Shown here piece after piece: positions 62,029 to 64,000 of a stretch of 64,000 nucleotides of DNA (its first letter is position 1; every line of letters begins with the position of its first letter). The notes under the pieces are model-generated. The model was given only the letters and a program-made list of their open reading frames with translations, was not told the origin of the DNA and made no database searches. A program made the translations under genes and the position numbers. The DNA lies in assembly GCF_002236105.1 (NCBI RefSeq), contig NZ_NIWU01000005.1:392847-456846 (forward strand), in the 5' to 3' direction. Origin of the DNA: Pseudomonas umsongensis (GTDB lineage: Bacteria > Pseudomonadota > Gammaproteobacteria > Pseudomonadales > Pseudomonadaceae).

Positions 62029-63629
62029 TCGCCAAATGCCTTGTTCTTGAGCTTCGTATAACGCGCAAAACGCGAGTCGGTGTCCGGCATCAAGCCGACC
62101 ATTTTCAGGCAGGCCCGGCATTCCTCCAGTTCCTCTGAGGGGACATTGGTATCGGTGCCATGCAGCAACGCCTGTGCGAGGTTCAACGCGATGCTGATGT
62201 TCTTGGGCTGCAGCGCCAGGGCTTTGCGGAAAATTCCTCGGGCCTGCACCAAGTCACCAGTCTTGTACACGCGCACGCCCTGCCGATTGAGATCGGCTGC
62301 AACGTTGCCGGAGTTGAGGATGCTCGGATCATCAGTCAACTTGGCGATGCCCTTCATGACCGCAGGATCGTCGCCGTAAATCTCTGCGCAGTTTTTCAAC
62401 ATCGAAGCGCCCGCATTGACCTGACCCAGCATCTGTAATTGCTTGGCTACCAACAGCGCCGCTTCGGCACTCATGAACTGCTCCATGCCATCGAGCCGCA
62501 TGATGGCTTGCTCAGTCAGCTTTTCCGCCGTTTCAGCGTCGTTTAGCAGCAGACTGGTCGCCTTCATCAACCGCGCCCTGATTTGCAGACCGGGATCGGA
62601 CGGGTTCTCCCTTGCCACCGCACTCAGGGTCGTGTTGATTTCCAGACGAGTGCGGGTATCAAGGCCTTTTTCACTGCCCTTGCTGATCAAGGCATGAGCC
62701 AGTCCGAGGTTGCTTTCCGCATCCTTGAAGCGTGACTGGGCACCTTGGGCAACAGCCTGGCGGTAAGCTTTGGACGCCGTGTCAAAATCTTCATTGGTCA
62801 TTGCCAATTTTCCCAATTGCGCTTGTCTGCGCACCGCCAGTGGCGACAAGCGAATCGCCTCTTCAAGAACGCGTTGAGCGGCCTTGGTATCGCCTTCGGC
62901 AATCAGCACCTCTGCCATGCCATCGTAGAGCGCCGGCATCATCGGAAACACTTTCAGCGCTTTTTCGTAGACAGCTTTTGCCTGGGTGACCTGGCCCCGC
63001 TTGAACAACAACTTGCCTAGTCCGGCAAATGCCCATGGCAAGGGTCGATCGGCGATGATGCCGTCGTAGAGACGCTCCAGTACCTCGTTCTGATTGAGGT
63101 CACGCAGAGCATCAGCGCGGTAGCGCAAGCACAACGGCGAATAGCGGATGTCCTGTTTGCACAAGGCTATGCAGGCATTGAGCACTTCCACCGGCTTTCC
63201 ACGGTCGAGGGCCTGCAATATCGGCTTGAGCAACGTCTTGCGCTGTACCAGTCGCTCCAGGCGTTGAGCCAGACCGGATCGGTTGAAGGGTTTGGTCAGG
63301 TAAGCATCAGGCTCGTGCTCCAGGGCGCTGAGCACCATGGCCTGGCTGGTTTCAGCGGTGACCATCACGAATACACTTTCATGACTGATCAGCTTGTCGA
63401 TCATCAGGTCTTCGAGCACCTGCTGACCGTTCTTCTTGCCATCGCCCAAGTGGAAATCCTGGAGGATGAAATCGTAGGATTTCTGCGAACACATCTTCAG
63501 CGCCTGTTCGCCAGTGTCGGCCGTGTCCACATCCTTGACACCCAACTCCCGCAGCATCGACCTTACCGAACTGCGGAAATCCGAAAAATCGTCGACGATC
63601 AGAAAACTCTTTTGGTGATACGACAGCAT
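62025..63629 (-). CDS. Response regulator with C-terminal TPR scaffold
   Basis: A 534-residue protein. The receiver (1-125) has D13/D14 (LIVDDFSDF), phospho-acceptor D58 in DFILQDFHLG, T91 and K113 (YLTKPFN), so all phosphorylation residues are intact. Residues 130-510 form TPR-like helical repeats: PWAFAGLGKLLFKRGQVTQA, VFPMMPALYDGMAEVLIAEG, DLVQARGIFRKALALQPKN. There is no DNA-binding or enzyme domain. Output is thus probably by protein binding. It is the first gene of a two-gene operon with the soluble kinase. Confidence 0.9.
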   Translation of the reverse strand: MLSYHQKSFLIVDDFSDFRSSVRSMLRELGVKDVDTADTGEQALKMCSQKSYDFILQDFHLGDGKKNGQQVLEDLMIDKLISHESVFVMVTAETSQAMVLSALEHEPDAYLTKPFNRSGLAQRLERLVQRKTLLKPILQALDRGKPVEVLNACIALCKQDIRYSPLCLRYRADALRDLNQNEVLERLYDGIIADRPLPWAFAGLGKLLFKRGQVTQAKAVYEKALKVFPMMPALYDGMAEVLIAEGDTKAAQRVLEEAIRLSPLAVRRQAQLGKLAMTNEDFDTASKAYRQAVAQGAQSRFKDAESNLGLAHALISKGSEKGLDTRTRLEINTTLSAVARENPSDPGLQIRARLMKATSLLLNDAETAEKLTEQAIMRLDGMEQFMSAEAALLVAKQLQMLGQVNAGASMLKNCAEIYGDDPAVMKGIAKLTDDPSILNSGNVAADLNRQGVRVYKTGDLVQARGIFRKALALQPKNISIALNLAQALLHGTDTNVPSEELEECRACLKMVGLMPDTDSRFARYTKLKNKAFGE

Positions 63630-64000
63630 CGAAGATTTCCAGGCAATTTAAGAAGAAGAACCGAGAGGCGAATGCACGAACAAGATCAGCTTCACTGCCC
63701 TTTACGGCGCGCAGATGATAGCGGTTAGCCATTAGTCATCAAGGGGTTTTTCTCGAAACCTGATGACTGTTGAAGCTGTGAGATGTAAAGCTCGCTGCGA
63801 CCTAAAGGTTATCGGCCGGCAGTAGCATTCTCTTGAAGCGAGGGGAGTGGAATTGAGCGGTTTCATTGTAGGAGCGAGCATGCTCCGGGCGGCGTTTCGA
63901 CGGTGGGCGTTAACGATAAGGCTGGGGCCTGATATTCCGTGGCGCTCTCCGGTTCTTCGCGAGCATGCTCGCTCCTACAGGGGGAAAATCGGGCACAAAG
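63630..64000. other. Gene-free right end of window
   Basis: A 371-base stretch. The first 200 bases would hold the promoter of the receiver-TPR operon, but no clear hexamers were identified. The rest is the REP pair at 63867-63980. No coding sequence is seen. Confidence 0.65.
63867..63980. repeat. Inverted REP pair
   Basis: TGTAGGAGCGAGCATGCTCC at the left and GCGAGCATGCTCGCTCCTAC at the right, about 70 bases apart. Confidence 0.88.

Overview
The window is chromosomal DNA of a Pseudomonas, most likely of the P. fluorescens group. The basis is gene content and order: gacS at its usual 917-residue length, pirSR-cysM-rlmD-relA-mazG, oprH-phoP-phoQ, fabA-fabB beside a hybrid kinase, joined che/flg genes, GC-rich codon use, and many REP-type inverted repeats in the gaps. 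References to PAO1 loci are from memory, not from a search. No rRNA, tRNA, CRISPR array, prophage or insertion sequence was seen.

Layout. 1-8224: end of a sensor kinase, then a minus-strand run of PerM-like membrane protein, DUF4892 protein, two alpha/beta hydrolases, hotdog thioesterase, acyl-CoA synthetase, SixA, DUF4389 protein and GpsA. 8420-13375: a tightly packed plus-strand operon of TonB-dependent receptor, periplasmic binding protein and hybrid kinase (position of PA1611), followed by fabA-fabB. 15760-22155: small protein, DUF2058 protein, MazG, RelA, RlmD, CysM. 22264-30413: a DUF1016/PDDEXK nuclease in the place where pirA would be expected, then PirS/PirR, GacS, LdhA, a double-CxxC protein and a META-domain lipoprotein. 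30470-35633: thioredoxin-like lipoprotein, ArsC-like protein, WrbA, DUF2069 protein, Tag-like glycosylase, TtcA, Yip1-family protein, SprT. 35754-44289: CoA-transferase, DctA with a sigma-54 promoter and two DctD-like sites, an AraC regulator, PhoQ-PhoP-OprH with four PhoP half-sites, dienelactone hydrolase, PcpS. 44382-50354: an RstA/RstB-like pair and NrdA with a long structured leader region. 50574-58396: flgEDCB, cheR, cheV, flgA, flgM, flgN and flgZ. 58460-63629: MFS transporter, glutamine-synthetase-family enzyme, and a soluble histidine kinase paired with a receiver-TPR protein.

The theme is signal transduction: six sensor kinases are complete or nearly so, plus one fragment. GacS and the fabA-linked hybrid kinase have recognisably similar periplasmic input regions. 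In P. aeruginosa the kinase at that locus (PA1611) feeds into the RetS/GacS/HptB network. Here it sits behind an outer-membrane receptor and a binding protein with overlapping or 1-base gene junctions, so the three genes look like one trans-envelope sensing module. The second unusual system is the soluble kinase/receiver-TPR pair, whose output domain is a protein-binding scaffold and not a DNA-binding domain.

Promoter-level signals fit known regulation: RpoN sites before dctA, flgB and flgA, a FliA site before flgM, PhoP boxes before oprH, Fur-like sequence before pirR, and a DnaA box before nrdA.
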